This document shows, piece by piece, positions 24,752-38,000 of a stretch of DNA of 64,000 bases. This stretch comes from Spongospora subterranea f. sp. subterranea (Eukaryota > Endomyxa: Phytomyxea > Phytomyxea > Plasmodiophorida), in assembly GCA_049724395.1 (NCBI GenBank), contig JAUGWO010000075.1, forward strand, positions 1 through 64,000. The letters run 5' to 3'. The position numbers and the translations under genes were made by a program. The notes under the pieces are model-generated. The model did no database searches and was not told the origin of the DNA. It worked only from the letters and a program-made list of their open reading frames with translations. Each line of letters begins with the position of its first letter. Position 1 is the first letter of the stretch.

Positions 24752-25290
24752 ATGAATTATCGATGGATGTTGTTGTTCTTGGCGGCTGTCTTAATAGTCT
24801 TAGGCGGGGTCATCATCCTATATTTGTTGTTTACCCCAAGCGGGAAGATCGCCTTCGACACATATCTTGATCGCGTCAATCAGATCGATGTCAACCGTAG
24901 CGCAGTGGCCCTCTCGCTGGATGTTCGCATTGTGGCATTTAGCCCGAATTACTTTGAGACCCGAATTAATCACGTTGATCTCATTTTGCGCCATGAACGG
25001 GATCCCGTTAAGGAACAATCCATTCCTGGATGGGGTTTGCCTCCTTCAGCGACAACTTCGAAAATTGTAACGGTGAACGCCACTTTGATGAAGATTAACA
25101 ATTTGATTGACGAGTGCAATTTGAGTGACGTTTTTCTTATCACGATATCTGGGCATGTACTTGTTCATGTAAGCTTGATTCCATTCAACAGGTCGATCAA
25201 CTCGAGGAACATGTCGATTCCGTGTCGGTCAATACAAGCATCCCAGGAATTGCGGCGATAATGACTTCGTCGTTAGATGAATGGGGATAA
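24752..25290 (+). CDS. Single-pass membrane protein with LEA_2-like domain
   Basis: The protein starts with a hydrophobic membrane segment (residues about 5-27, WMLLFLAAVLIVLGGVIILY) followed by a domain whose pattern (DVRIVAFSPNYFETRINHVDL, then ITISGHV) matches the LEA_2/WHy fold, an Ig-like beta domain seen in plant NHL/HIN1-type membrane proteins and elsewhere. Function is unknown. Unspliced, the frame ends at 25261. A very short intron, 25157-25191 (35 nt) or 25169-25191 (23 nt, with a strong GTAAG donor), would give a better-looking end (VDQLEEHVDSVSVNTSIPGI) and a stop at 25290. Upstream GTG-started frames were ignored in favour of ATG 24752. The gene converges with L-asparaginase. Confidence 0.6.
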
Positions 25291-25578
25291 TGTTCAACAG
25301 CCTCGGATTTTGATTGACAACAGAGAGGTATTTTACAAGTTGGGCTCTTTCTTCATAATATTGCGACATTGACAAAGTTCACAATTTACAGGGTGATTAT
25401 GAAATTCCTTCGGAAAGAATGGCTGTGATCGTCTATTTCATTGGTCTCGGTGCAATCAGGACAAGCAACTCACGCTTGTGCACGACTTTCATATCGTTCA
25501 CCATGGCTTCAAGAGTTGTCAAGATATTGATGGGTTAAATACGCCTATAATATATATTTATACATTGACATTCTGATG

Positions 25579-26931
25579 TCAGTCCCATTGCACTCCGCCA
25601 TATGGGACATGCCCCAAACGAGGAGTTAGTTCACCTCGCAGATCGCTTTCCATCAGCTGCTTCAGTTTGCTGCCACGAAGACCCCGGCCCATAAGGAATC
25701 CCAGCTTGGTTACGCATGATTCAACCGTCATGTCGCGGCCACTTATCAGCTCCAAATCTAATAGCTGAGTCCCTGTCGAATACGACGTTAAGTCGATGCT
25801 TCCTTTTCGACCTGCACGATTTTTGTCAAAAAAAGCGAAACATCGATCTAAAAAGCAGTTCTGACATTGAGTGGCGACGACAATTTCAACGCGGTGGGAT
25901 CTCAGTTTTGTTAACGCAAACATGAATGACTGATTGGAATGACTCGGAGCGTTTCCAGATCCGTAGAGCATGAACACAATTCCGAGGTCTTCGTCATCGT
26001 CAGGGATAAGTCGCTCGAGAACCTTGTCGTCGAATCCAGGGACTAACCAAATAACGATAATGTTCGAAAAAATTTCTTCGAATACGCGAAGTGGCTTTCT
26101 AGGCATTGCGTTAATGTGGCCGTGAAGATTCACGTTGACCCCAAACGTTGCCAACGCTGGACAATTAGGCGATTCGAATGCCGACACTCCCCAATTGTCT
26201 TTCTTTTTAGTTCGGTTACCTCGAAAGAGTTTTTCGCCAAACAAAAGACCTATACAATCTCTTGAGTATCTATTTTCCAACTAAGCCAAACGAAGCACAT
26301 ACAAACTTCCGGTATGCATAGATTACCGGCTGCCAATAAACCAATAGTTAAGTGTCGCCGTGCATCGGTATAGGCACGATGAATTGGGATCTGTGAACCA
26401 GTAATAACGACTGCGAAGATAAATACAAAGCTGGAGGACCGAAGAGACTAAAACCTACTGGGCTTGGCCAGGTTTTCGAAAGCAAACGACAAACAAGATG
26501 CTAAACAATGTGTTCAAGGAATGAGTTAGCGGTACAATGATAAGCCCTACCAGTATAGCTCATCGTATCGGTTCCGGAGAGGATCAGAAACCCACCATAT
26601 CTATCGTAATTGTCGCGGATTTGCTTGATCAACAGCTGCGGAAAATCAGTTCGTGCGAAAAGGTCAACCGGAACCATCAAACCTTCCAAAGCTCAGGGCG
26701 CATATTGGAGCTGTCTATCAGAGGCTGCCACTCAATCACATCGTACTTGGGTAATTTTGTTTGGTTGAACGAGTAAACAGAGGGAAGCATGGCACTGAAA
26801 GCTCCAGGGCGGGGTTCCAAAGCACCATTGTCACTCTCAAACATGCCGATTGTCCCACCGGTGCAAATAATGAGCACTTCGCTCTTCGAAGGATCGGCGG
26901 ATGTTGACATGGAGACCGCCGGCAATAACAT
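25579..26931 (-). CDS. L-asparaginase, bacterial-type I
   Basis: Hydrolyses asparagine to aspartate and ammonia. The five-exon model is 26931-26683, 26635-26551, 26500-26459, 26410-26303 and 26249-25579, with introns of 47, 50, 48 and 53 nt and consistent phases; 384 residues. Conserved features: the first catalytic Thr in IICTGGTIGM, the second in LILSGTDTMSYTA, VITGSQIPIHRAYTDA, and EVCLLFGEKLFRGNRTKK followed by FESPNCPALATFG. No signal peptide, so probably cytosolic. The N-terminal 8 residues before MSTSADPSK may be untranslated if the second ATG is used. The long last exon (RLIPDDDEDLGIVF onward) covers the C-terminal domain, where GTQLLDLELISGRDMT is typical. No ankyrin tail is present. 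Confidence 0.92.
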
Positions 26932-27346
26932 TCAGTGTGCGCAGTGCCGGAAACAAATATCCACACTCCAAGGTGGGCCTTCGTCAGACTCGTCACACAG
27001 TCGTTGAAACAAGCGTTCAGCCGCAGCGCAGCCCAGGAACCACAGTGACGTCCGCATGCGCAACTCCTGGAGTTCTGGGACAACCTCAAGTCACGGACAG
27101 GGAGACCTCAAACCACTTTGTTGTAGTTTCGGTTTTGCGTCACGTGATTCGTAGTCTGTTAATAGGATAGTAGTGTACGCAATATGGTCCTGTAGTTTGC
27201 TTGTCAGTCTGCCTTTAGATACAGTACTGTCGCAGTGCGCGTCTGTACAGTGCAATTTTGAGTTTGTCTGAATTGAATTTGAAAAATGCGCAAAAACGTG
27301 CGTAAAAGATAAGTGTGCGAAGAAGATTTTTGAAACTTTTGTATTT

Positions 27347-27970
27347 TTAAACTTCATTTATTATGGACTGCGGAATGGATCTGTGGCTCTTATACCAATG
27401 CACGGCGAACTCAACTTGTCGCATTATTGAGTCTTGGCCATTTTTATACCGATACGCGTCCATGTAACCCCAGCATTTCCGTGCAAATGTACGAATGGAA
27501 GTCAGGGACACAGAATTTGAAACTTTGGACCGAGCTGCCTGCATAATCCATTAAAGGTGTAGTGGCAACGGGTGCGCATATATTGCTTGCAGATACATTT
27601 CTAAAATTGAATTCGCAGTGGAATGTCGGGTAGAATATGATGCACTCTCTGGCATTGGACACAGTTTCGCAAACCATCCTTTTTTTATTCAAAAAATCAG
27701 GCTGACTCACTAACACTGCGCAAGCCTGGCTTAATGACAAACCAGTTGGAGGCCACAGATGGCGCTCGGCAAGAATTGTATGGATGCCCTTCTGGATCCC
27801 TGCCGCAGTTTGCATAAACAGTTCAACTCCGATCCCGCAGTTCGCAAAAAAGTCAGCGAATCTGACGCAGATACGTTTGCGCAAGCCACGCAAAATACAA
27901 ATTGCGCGCTCGTCTGAAAAGTCCGCTTTAAATTCGCGCGTTTTTTATCAACTTTGTGAATAGCAATCAT
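27347..27970 (-). mobile_element. Decayed DDE-type DNA transposon (transposase remnant)
   Basis: Read on the minus strand, pieces of a DDE transposase appear in order but in different frames: LVSQPDFLNKKRMVCETV and CIIFYPTFHCEFNF (27800-27590), then FARKCWGYMDAYR and VEFAVHWYKSHRSIPQSI (27510-27350). These resemble the conserved 'YP-HCELNFIE...MDAYR...KYKSHRRIP' end of transposases spread in fungi and protists. At least one frameshift lies just after the CEFNF block, and the glutamate region is damaged. No terminal inverted repeats could be identified by eye. It lies just upstream of the L-asparaginase gene start, on the same strand. Confidence 0.65.
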
Positions 27971-28746
27971 CGAGATCTATCGATTTTTGCTGTGTGGAAG
28001 TCATCGGTCAACCGTGGCGCCTCTTGAAGTGAGTGGATACACTGCGCATGACAGCTGGACTGTGGAGCTTGTCATTAGCGGTGTATGAGCTGGTGACTAC
28101 GAGGAAACCATGTCTGTTAAGAAGAAGACCAGTTCCAAAATGTCAACTGAATGTGACCTAGGGATGTAAATGATTCGATGTGAAATCGACGCGGACATTT
28201 ACTTGACGGCTCAATATCTCACAAAAGCCAGGTTTGTTGTCAAACCGCATCGGTTTCATCGTCAAAGAGTTGTGAATGGTTAAAACAATATTAGTAATAT
28301 TCCTTATACTTAAAGTTTCACATTCGATACCATATAAAACTATTCAAGAAACAACAGGTCATGACCAGCTTTTCTCCGAGCTCATCATCTCCCTGAACCA
28401 CCAACGATGTTTATTTTTTCAGTATCGAGTTTATGTATCTGGTTCAACATCAACCCTCAATTATTCAAAGACTTGGCTAAACTTAAAATCCCGGTTCTGC
28501 GTCGTACATACTGTAGATACTTTTGAGCCATAGACTTGCCGAGGAGAGAGCCCCGATTGTGACAGCGCAACCCGTTGGCCCAGTGCTGCTGGTCTCAAAA
28601 TGGATGAGTGGAGAGTGTAGACTGTGTAACATTACCATGAGCCTCTATCTCGTCAACTCAATAAATTATCGAGGTGTAATGGGCATTTGTCATTCGATAT
28701 CGGGTTTGTGATTATCTGTGCTGAAAAACACGGCAACGCCAGTCTC
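27971..28746. other. Intergenic, no gene seen
   Basis: No recognisable coding. It lies between the dead transposon and the TPR-SET gene and presumably holds the latter's promoter. Confidence 0.5.
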
Positions 28747-30917
28747 ATGACTCGGGACTGGAAGGTCGTTGGCGACGACGCGCTGAAAGCCGGCGATAAC
28801 ATTGCGGCTGAGCAAGCTTACACGAACGCCATCGCTACCGCCGAGGCTAACGCAGATTTGAATCGGTATCAGCTGTATGCAGCTCGTAGTGCCGCGCATC
28901 ATAACGCCAAAAATTTCTCCAAATCGTTGGAAGATGCAGAGCGTGCAATCTTTCTGAAGCCTTCTTTCGGGATCGGTCATCTTCGAGTTGGGCATGCCCT
29001 TGAAGGGTTGCAACGCCTCGAAAAAGCATATGAATCCTATAAAACTGGTCTTGTTCATGATCCGACAAACAAATACCTTATTCAAGCAAGGGATGCCATC
29101 GTGAAACAAAGAGACAGGGCAATGAAACACCAACAACCTTTCCTGGAAGGTGGCGAGTTGACGGCGAATTACCAGATTTTTCTTGAATGGCTTCAGGAAG
29201 GAAATGCATACGTAATAATGCTGCAAAACAAAGTTGATAGTACTCAACGTTGCGTTGCATAGTTTCCCAAGATCACCTTACGAGAATACACAAATGAGCA
29301 TCGAGGAGTGCATGCTTTATCCGACATAATAGCTGACGAATTGCTGACATCGATTCCAAGGTCCCTTATCATCACAACGGAAATTGCCATTCAGTCCGCA
29401 ATAGGCAAATCCATAATTCGTTCTGTAAGTTCTTAGGCGAATTTGTTTCTCTTGTCCCATCAATACCGTATAGGGAGTCGAAATAAGGAGTAGGCATTCT
29501 TTATTGGCTGCTTTTCTTTTGCAAGAGCGAGCGCGTCCCTTATCAGATCCGTCGTTCTGGGCTCCATATCTCAATGTGTTGCCTGAAAAGTTCGAAAATA
29601 TTCCTCTCAATTTTTCTCGCGAAGAGTTAGCATATTTGAAGGGGTCGATGGTGATTGACAAAATAGATAGCCGAGTCGAAACACTAAAATCGGAATATCA
29701 ACGGTTGATCGAGGTCAGGATTATATTTTTCACTATTGACTCTAAAATTTTTGTCAGAATGTGCCGGAGTTCAAACAGTTCACATATGACGACTTCGCCT
29801 GGGCACGATCTATTGTTATAACCCGAATTTTTGGGATATGCGTTGACGGTCGGAAAACTGAAGCTTTAGTACCGTTTGCTGATTTTCTTAACCATAGAAG
29901 ACCTAGGGAGGTATTATTTCGTTTCTTTGTTTTTGCAGTTCTGATCATGCTGTTAGACTGTGTGGGTTTATGAGCCCTTGACAAGCGCATTCACAATTAC
30001 AGCAATTGGTTGCATTAATGCCGGTGCCCAGGTATTGTTTCTAACATACACTTCTATCAATTAGAATCGAAATTGGTTTCAGATATCAGATTCCTATGGT
30101 AGAAAATGCAATTCGAGGTAATCACAGCATTTTGCTTGATTAGTGCTTCAAAACTAACGACATGTTAGGTTTTTTACCAATTACGGGTTCAGCCTGGCAG
30201 AAAATGACGATAATGAGGCCCTGATTCGCATACCAGTCAATCAAGAAGATCCGGCTCTTGACCGAAAGGCAATCCTGTTGGGCGACGAAGAGTTCGAGTA
30301 TGCTTCAAAAATGGTCGAGAATTTGCGAATAATGAAGTTGTTTCATCAGGTTTGAGAGATCCTTCAGCGTCCCTGCCAATGTCAATTGTGGCGCTGCATT
30401 TGATGAAATGATGTCTTATCTACGATTGTCGTCCGCGTCCAATTCAGAACTAGATACGTTTTATGGATTAAGCGTTCCAAATGTAACTAACATGCTATTC
30501 CAACTGATCAAATGGTTTGCTAACCTGTCGATGAATTAGTTGAAGCGTGTATTGCCAATGAACCACCGGAATGAAACGGCATCGCTTCAACTATTGAAAA
30601 TGGCATGTAAGCGCTCATTATCCTTGTTTGATACAACAATTGAGGAAGACGACGAGCTTCTAACCTCACCATCCCTGACGTCCAATATTCGAAATTGCAT
30701 TTTGATGAGACTAGGCGAAAAAAGAGTTCTAAGTTACTTCATCACGTTCGTTGACGATATGATTCCACTGTTATCTTTTTCTCAAAGTGATATCGAATGG
30801 GTTCTCCGAAGTTGCATCAAGCGGAATTTCTGCGGTGCATTTGATGTTTATGTCAAAAGCGTCGTCGAACCTCTTATCCGGGTTCGACAGAACAATAGGT
30901 CCGTTGCATTGCCATGA
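28747..30917 (+). CDS. TPR plus LSMT/SETD3-type SET-domain methyltransferase
   Basis: Exons: 28747-29211, 29263-29424, 29474-29713, 29758-29910, 29957-30031, 30083-30117, 30169-about 30349, about 30351-30482, 30540-30917. The first exon is an STI1-like TPR domain (WKVVGDDALKAGD, ERAIFLKPSFGIGHLRVGHAL). A phase-0 splice leads directly into a SET domain of the Rubisco-LSMT/SETD3 class: FPKITLREYTNEHRGVHAL, DPSFWAPYLNVLP, LVPFADFLNHR (the NH motif) and ISDSYGRK (the catalytic Tyr). The C-terminal substrate-binding domain follows, ending TIEEDDELL and LMRLGEKRVL. Expected to methylate lysine or histidine of an unknown protein. Between 30345 and 30357 the frame shifts by one base with no usable intron, which may be an assembly indel. 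No membrane anchor, so presumably cytosolic, unlike the double-SET gene at 40 kb. Confidence 0.8.
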
Positions 30918-31089
30918 TAGAAGATTGCATAATGAAACAACAATAATTATTTACCATAAAACATATATTATTGATTTGCCGCTCTCAAGAACCTCGTCTC
31001 ACGAAACCATTACAACTGGTATGAAGTGATACCCCTGATCTTATTTGACGGACATTAATAATTATTGTGAACCGTGGCAGACATAAGTA

Positions 31090-33333
31090 ATGATGATCAG
31101 ATCTTCTCTGACGTCATCGGCTGTGTCGTCATTCGGGGTGTTTATCATCACCCTGTTCATATACCTTAAAACAATGCGCCCAGGAATGTCAGGCGGTGAC
31201 GCCATGGAGTTTGCTTGTTGTGCATGCAACAAGGTATAGGCTCATGCACCATCTCATCACCATTCAATTCACATACAATTTCTAACAATCATTTCATAGA
31301 CTTCATAGCAATGTCCATACCAGTTCTATTCACCCGTTTTGCCATGTTTTTGTTGTTTTGCGGGCTTGATCGTTTGATAATTGGTTGGTGATGTAGAGTG
31401 TGGCACACCCACCTGGTTACCCATTATGGCTGGCGATTCTCAGCGCCGCTTTACGTATTCCGCTCGACGTCCGCCCTGTGCTCATGTTCAACACAATCGC
31501 CGCGATTGCCTCGGCTTTGGTGAGAATCTGGATTAGTACCTTGTGACGCTATCAAATGTTTGTTTCAGGCTTGCGCCGTTTTACATTTAGCTGTTCTCAA
31601 GATAACTTCCAATGTCAGAAAGACTCAAGAATCGGTCTCTTATACAGCGGCCTGGATCGCTGCCATCGGTTTCGGTATGTCACCGACTGTTCGACTTTAC
31701 GCAGCACAGCCGGAAATATTCGCCTTAAACAATCTCTTCGCCGCAATTCTCCTTTATTCAACATTCTGGTTGTTCGACAACCCGGTTCCTTATCGATTAT
31801 GGGTTTGCGCTTTGATCAGTGGCCTTTCGACCACGAATCAGCACACAATGGTGCTCTATATCATCCCCGTTGCTGTTTACATCGCGTATCGCTACCCTCA
31901 TTTGATGAAATTGCCTGTGTTAGCGTCGGCTTCATGCGCTTTCCTGGTTGGGATTCTCCCCGCGTATCTCTGGCTAGCGATGTTGTCCATAACACAGCCA
32001 CCTCATTCGTGGGGAGATTTGTCCAAACCAGCTGGGCTCATCCGTCATTTCCTACGACAGGATTATGGCAGCTCGTTTCAATTGGTTTCAGCAACGTCCA
32101 CCTCTTCCAGTAGTGATGGCGTACTTTGGCGTCTTTTTGTTTATTTCCGGCATTTGATCATTGACGACCTCGCCGTTATCTCAGTCCCTATCACATTGGT
32201 CGGATTTTTCACTTCAACGCAGCTGAGATTTGTCACGGTTCTTCCATTTGCTTACATGTTTTACACCATCGTATTCCACGCTCTGGCAAATCTGTCCTTT
32301 GCAAAAGATCTGAATATAGGTGTGGTTTCTCGATTCTGGATGCAACCCCTCATGATCGTATTCGTATTTGTCGCCCTTGGGTTTCAACGCCTTACCCGTA
32401 ACTTATCGCCATCTACGGTTGCAGTCACCATCAAATCGGGGTTGGGGTCTTTTGGCGCTTGTCGTCGCTCTGGGATGGAGCAAGCGCGATTTCAGTTCTG
32501 ACCGAGCTTTGGATATCTATGGCCACTCTTTGCTCGACACTGTCCCTGATAATGGAATCCTGTTGGTTCACGGCGATCTTGAGACGAATCTGTCGACCTA
32601 TTTGCAATCATGTGAAGGCGTTCGTCGAGATATATCCATAATCAGTATGGGGCTGATGACATGGCCTTGGTTTGTCAATCGGAACCGGCACCATTATCCC
32701 GATGTCGTCTTTCCCGGAAATCGCTTCCACCCGATTCTCGGCGGGTTTTCACTGGAACAATTCCTGGACGCCAATATGCCCCATCGTCCAATAACAATCT
32801 GTGGCCCAATTCCTCAATGGAATGGTCAGGACCTATCGCAATCCTCTCGATATCGTCGCATATTCAACGGCGTCTGCTCGTCGATCGTTTACGCTGTCGA
32901 CGGGGAACCAAATGTCGCCCAAATCCGCCGCGGTTTGTTAAATGTGCCCGACCTGTCGGCGTTCTGTCCGGCGATACATGGCGCCGACTCCTGGGAGCGG
33001 GAAGCGTATCAGATTGCCTGGACAGCACAGCTGAACTTGTTTGATCAGCTAGGTCCACTGCTGAACAGCACCGTCGACGATAGCGCCATCACGCTGGCGT
33101 CATCCATCGCCGCCTCGATCATCTCCGAGACCAGATTTCCCGTTTCCAGCGATGATCTCTGGCACGCCACCATTGTCTATGGCCTCCTTAGCCAAACGCA
33201 GAAATCCGCCGAATTCGCCCTTGTTGCGTCGGCCAGGCGTCTGCTGACTGTTGATCCAGACCACGAATCTGCAAAGGGCATTGTTCTTGAAAAGTTCAAC
33301 CCGTGGCGGCAACAGAAAATATCCAGTCTGTAG
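31090..33333 (+). CDS. TMEM260: TMEM260-like protein O-mannosyltransferase (DUF2723)
   Basis: Polytopic ER membrane glycosyltransferase. Exons 31090-31233, 31397-31519 and 31569-33333. The N-terminal signature is intact: a first membrane helix, then MRPGMSGGDAMEF with the catalytic-type acidic pair, and after splicing SVAHPPGYPLW, the hallmark DUF2723 HPPGYP motif. Many further membrane helices follow, with STTNQHTMVLY and FLVGILPAYLWL typical. The C-terminal luminal part has DNGILLVHGDLETN, YLQSCEGVRRDISII and LMTWPWFV. Near 32425-32450 the frame shifts by one base within the G-rich run aaatcggggttgggg; both sides align with TMEM260, so a sequence error is likely. Animal TMEM260 is known to O-mannosylate IPT domains of plexins and MET/RON. 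Confidence 0.9.
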
Positions 33334-35042
33334 TGGAATCGGGTAAATCTTGAATATCGCGTATCGCCATTCTATCTCATTATTTGACCTGGCCTGCATA
33401 TAATATTGTGTAAAATCACCTTGCTTCATACTGGTCATTGTACGGCTGAACACAAAAATGATGACGACCGTTTGATATCATTGGTGATATCGAAAACATG
33501 TACGCTCACCTACTTTGCATAGTGTCGCCAGATAATAGGAAGCCACCCACTTCCTTATAAACACATGTAGTATGCAGGAGCGTAGTGCAATATGGGAACC
33601 AATACAGCCGTAATATCATCCCGGTAGAAATAAAAACGGAGCGCGAGTGAAAGTGTGGAGATTATTAGGGATCAAGTCGGAAAATGGCTGAACTTGTTCA
33701 ACAACGCTTGAATGGTGTGAAAGTAGCGAACACAATCTATGTTTCTTGTACAGGAACGACAGATCGTGAAGACTGTGGGAGACTGAAAACAAATAATGTG
33801 TATGCGTTGAGCTGGCGACATGATGAATCCCTACAGTTGCAAAACCAAGGTAGATTACGACATTTTGCTGAGTGTGGGACATTCGGGTGTACTGGAGTAG
33901 AAAATCGCTCGCAACTGTGTTTCAATTCGTGGTTTACCCATCGGGTCGAGGAAAGATAATCAATGGCGGGGAAGATTCCCACAAATTGACTGTAATGTGT
34001 TTTCATCGAATTGCGGTTCGCGTTGAGATCCAAAAATCATGGGCAACCACGAATGCTGCCTCATGTCCTTCAACACTGTGTCAAAAGCCAGATGAAGGTA
34101 AACTGCACCAGCGATCCAACTTGGGCTGCGAGGTCCCGGATGGCGACAGGGAATCAACCACATCCTCTGAAGGATCCCTCAGTCAACGCATTCACGCATG
34201 ACCTTCATATGATGATGTGTCGCCATGGCAATGGGGGATGGAAGGCCTTGCGTGTGTACAGACGTAACTGTTGAAGTCATGAACACCCTCATGGATGTAT
34301 GGTGATCCAGGAAATATGCTGGTCAGGTGGAGCTAGACTCGACTCGCCGGTTGCGTCGTGGTTGCACCCCTGCTCCCCAAGTCGAATCTGGTTCCGCCTG
34401 TACACCAGCAGCATATTTCCTGGAGTGTATCTTCTGTATACAGCACGGGGGGTGCAGTGCGGCATTGAGTACCAGTGTACACAATGGGTCAATTCGATGA
34501 CCAAGTTGCGCAGTCGGGTTGAGTGATCTGCGCAACTCCCCTTCCGCACTTCACTTTTGCCATTTTTTTTTTCATTCCAATTTTGAAGCCGCATTTTCCA
34601 TATGCGCTCGCCGTCCAGCGTCGATGAAGTCATTCCGCCTACAGCATCTAGACGCCTCTTGCCGTTATCTCTTCTAGTTTTTCTGATCGCCTCTATTCTT
34701 GCAATATGCTGGTCTGGTTTGTAATTAATACGAACTTGACCGCAATTTTTCTATTGGTTCATTACTCAAATTCTAAATATCCTTTAAATGAGTTGATTTT
34801 TGTTTTATATTGCTCTGAAGTCTTGATCTTACAGGATTATCAAATTGTGTAGTTGGTTCTTCTAATGTTAACTAAATCCACAATATGGAACACCATGTCT
34901 ATAGTTCAATCGCATTGCTTTATCGCTATAGTATTTATTACATTTGTTTTTTCGTTAGTGATGTATTATTGCCCTGGTGCTATAGTCCTTTATAGATGCT
35001 GTAGTGGCTAGAGTCCTTATTGCTGTTGCCCCATTGCTGTAG
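33334..35042. other. Intergenic, no gene recognised
   Basis: Several overlapping frames up to 117 residues exist on both strands. None has a recognisable motif, and none agrees with splice sites. The unresolved first exon of the NTE-like gene probably lies in the right part, and a 15-bp inverted repeat sits at 34307/34409. Confidence 0.5.
34307..34423. repeat. Inverted repeat, 15-bp arms
   Basis: ccaggaaatatgctg (34307-34321) pairs with cagcatatttcctgg (34409-34423), leaving an 87-bp loop. Significance unknown. Confidence 0.6.
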
Positions 35043-38000
35043 GAAAGAGCAGTCCATTCTGAATTGGGCCACAGCAACTTTCGATATTCAGGTTCAACTA
35101 GAGCTACAATGGGGCCAAATCATTCTGGTCGTTTTGGTCTCCAGCGCGGCTATGTCATATACAGCCGCCCGCCTCTGGGTGCAAAAAGCGCTGCACCCAC
35201 GACGCACCGGTGGCAACGTTGAAATCACTACCGCGACGGCCGAATTTTTTGACAAGCTCGCTGTTACTGATGTAATTTCGCTCATTATTTCAATATGCTG
35301 TAGAATTTACTAAATCGTCCACTCAAGGATCGCAGCGTTGCTGACGATTTTCAGCGAATGGAGAGAATATCCCGACTGCCAGAGCACCGCGATCAGATTG
35401 AGACTAGCTTGATCGCCATGACACCTGAGTCGCGTGTATTCGCTTCTTTCGCTCGTATTTCGACCCAAATCAGTGTCGAAGAGTTTCATGAACTGTATTC
35501 GGAGTATATCGAGTGGATCCATCTTGACTGTGGCGAGATAGTACGTCAGCCATTTTGCTCATTTGCTCTCTCCGCTTGTTCATTGTGTTTCAGCTTTACC
35601 GACGCGGCGATATCCTGGGGGATAATGGAATGTATATGGTGATTGAGGGTGATATATCGGTCCTGTTTGCACAATACCTGATGGAGCTAACCTGTTTGTG
35701 ATAGGCTCTGTATCATCTTATCGAGAGAACACGTCGACACCATTTCAAAGGTTCCAGTCGGGTGATCTGGTCGGCGATTTGTCCATGCTCTCAAACTGTC
35801 CCAGATTTGCCACTACAAAGGCCGACAACAAAGGTAGAAACCAAGGTGTCGGTTTCCGCTGTGTTAATTATATCGCCTGTAGTCGAACTTATCCACATAT
35901 CCCGTCGAATGTTCTTGGCTCTTGTCCGCCAACATCCTGCATGGGTCCTGTCATTTATCAGAACATCAGTCTCCCGTAATTGGTATATTGCAGAGTTCGT
36001 GTTGCGTGATTTTCTTCAGATACCAGATGGGGGAATCCGTCAGGTTTATTCATTCCTACATCTACACGCATTCGCTTTGGTTGTTAACCAAAATTCAGGA
36101 TCGCGTTTCCGCTTTTTTTGCACCCAATTCACCTGGCGCGGAACTATTTGAAAAACTCGATTCATCATTCGAATCGCTGGAACTCTCATCAGGGCAACTC
36201 GTTTACGATCCGTCAACTACGAAACGGTTCATCTACGTTTTGAAAAAGGGGCGTGTCTGCTTAACACCGCGCCCTTTGATTAGCGATGGTCGTGCCGGTA
36301 TGTATCGCCTGAGTCTTCAAGTCGCAAACAGTAAATAGTTCGACGCAACATTCAGGTGTGGAATCGTACTCTCCCCATCAATCAGTTGAGATTGGGGTCG
36401 GGTCGGTTTTTGGTGGAGCGTCTTTCGTGACCAGCTGTAGCCACCAAGAATCGGCACGATGTTTGACCCCATGTAGCGTCGCTCTTATCTCAGCTTCGTG
36501 TTTTATGTGCGTACCTTCTGTATTTAACGGTTTTGGCACTCAAATTTTTGCTACGTGCATTTAGCACTATTCTTTGTTAATATTTATGCATTTTCAAATA
36601 TCAGCGGTTCAGGTCTGGCCCCGATGCTGGGATTGTTGACTTGCTGATGTCGATTTGTGAGGACCTCATCTGCCCAGTTTTACGCCAGTTCGAAGAGTTG
36701 ACATTCGAACGTCATTGGTAAGTGCTTAAATCGTCAGGGTTGAATCTTTCTCCTCTCTGCGTGCTTAGTTTGTGTGGATCCTTTATATCTATGTAATTCG
36801 CTTTTAATGCATTTCTGGATTAGGGTGCCTGCTGGGAAGTTGTTATTCAAATCAGGCGACCCGGCAGATGAATGCTACATCCTCGTTAGCGGCCGATTGC
36901 GAATATTTTCGTTGCGTCCTGACGGCACCCCGAAAACATTGCTTGAAGCGGTGCGAGGAGAATCTGTCGGCGAGCTCACTCTTCTTTCTGGTGATGAAAC
37001 ACACAGTAAGATGATCATCCGCTTTGGTCCTGCAGGTGTTTTACACTCGGATTTCTAGGTTTTAACTGCATTTCCGTTCGCGATTGTGAAATCGTTCGCA
37101 TTCCACTACAAGCGTTTATCGATCTTCAAGTGCGCTATCCACACTGCTTGAAGCGATTTACCACTATCATCGGTACGGGACCAGATAATAATTTTCTTCT
37201 CCTTTGGAATGTCACGATTTAATGTTTGTACAGCCCGGCGACTACGAGAAGTCAGTAAGACATCATCAGCTCATGGCGCCTCCTTTGCGAAGATCTCCAC
37301 CATTGCAGTAATTGCATCAAACGCATTGCCACATATTGTGAATAATGTGTGTGCGCGTGTAGATAATGCCGACTGGGCCCGATGTCGCCATTAATGCATT
37401 TGTTGACCGCCTTGCCGAGTCGCTTCGTTTCTACGGATCAACGTTGCATGTAAACCGCGAAATGATGTTCGAAAAGGCTGCTGAAAATGGTCATGTTGAC
37501 AGTGGAACGAATCTTGATAATGATGAACGTACGTTTTTCTGCTCATTACCGCATTATATTTTCGTTATGTGCTTTTTGTCGCAGGGCTTCTTCGAGCCCG
37601 GGTCACACACGCTTTAAATGATCTGGAAGAAACCAACGACGTCCTCATCTTTTCGCTTCCAAACTCCCTATCAACTTCATGGTCGAGATGTTTTGTACGG
37701 CAGGCCGACCATATTTTATTAGTTGGAGATGCGACGGCATCGCCGATCGTTGGCGATCGCGAGCAGGCACTTCTGTGGAACACGGGCGATCAGAACATCG
37801 CCAATCGTGATCTTGTCCTTCTGCATAACGATGACGTAAAACTGTATGTGTCTTGAATAAGGGCTCCATACGAAGATTTTCATCTTCAAATAGTCCTGAA
37901 GGGACTCGATTCTGGTTCGAAGGACGTCAAGTAAACTCCCACCATCATATTCGCAAAAACACGTCAACTGACTATGGGCGATTGGCGAGACGCCTTTCTG

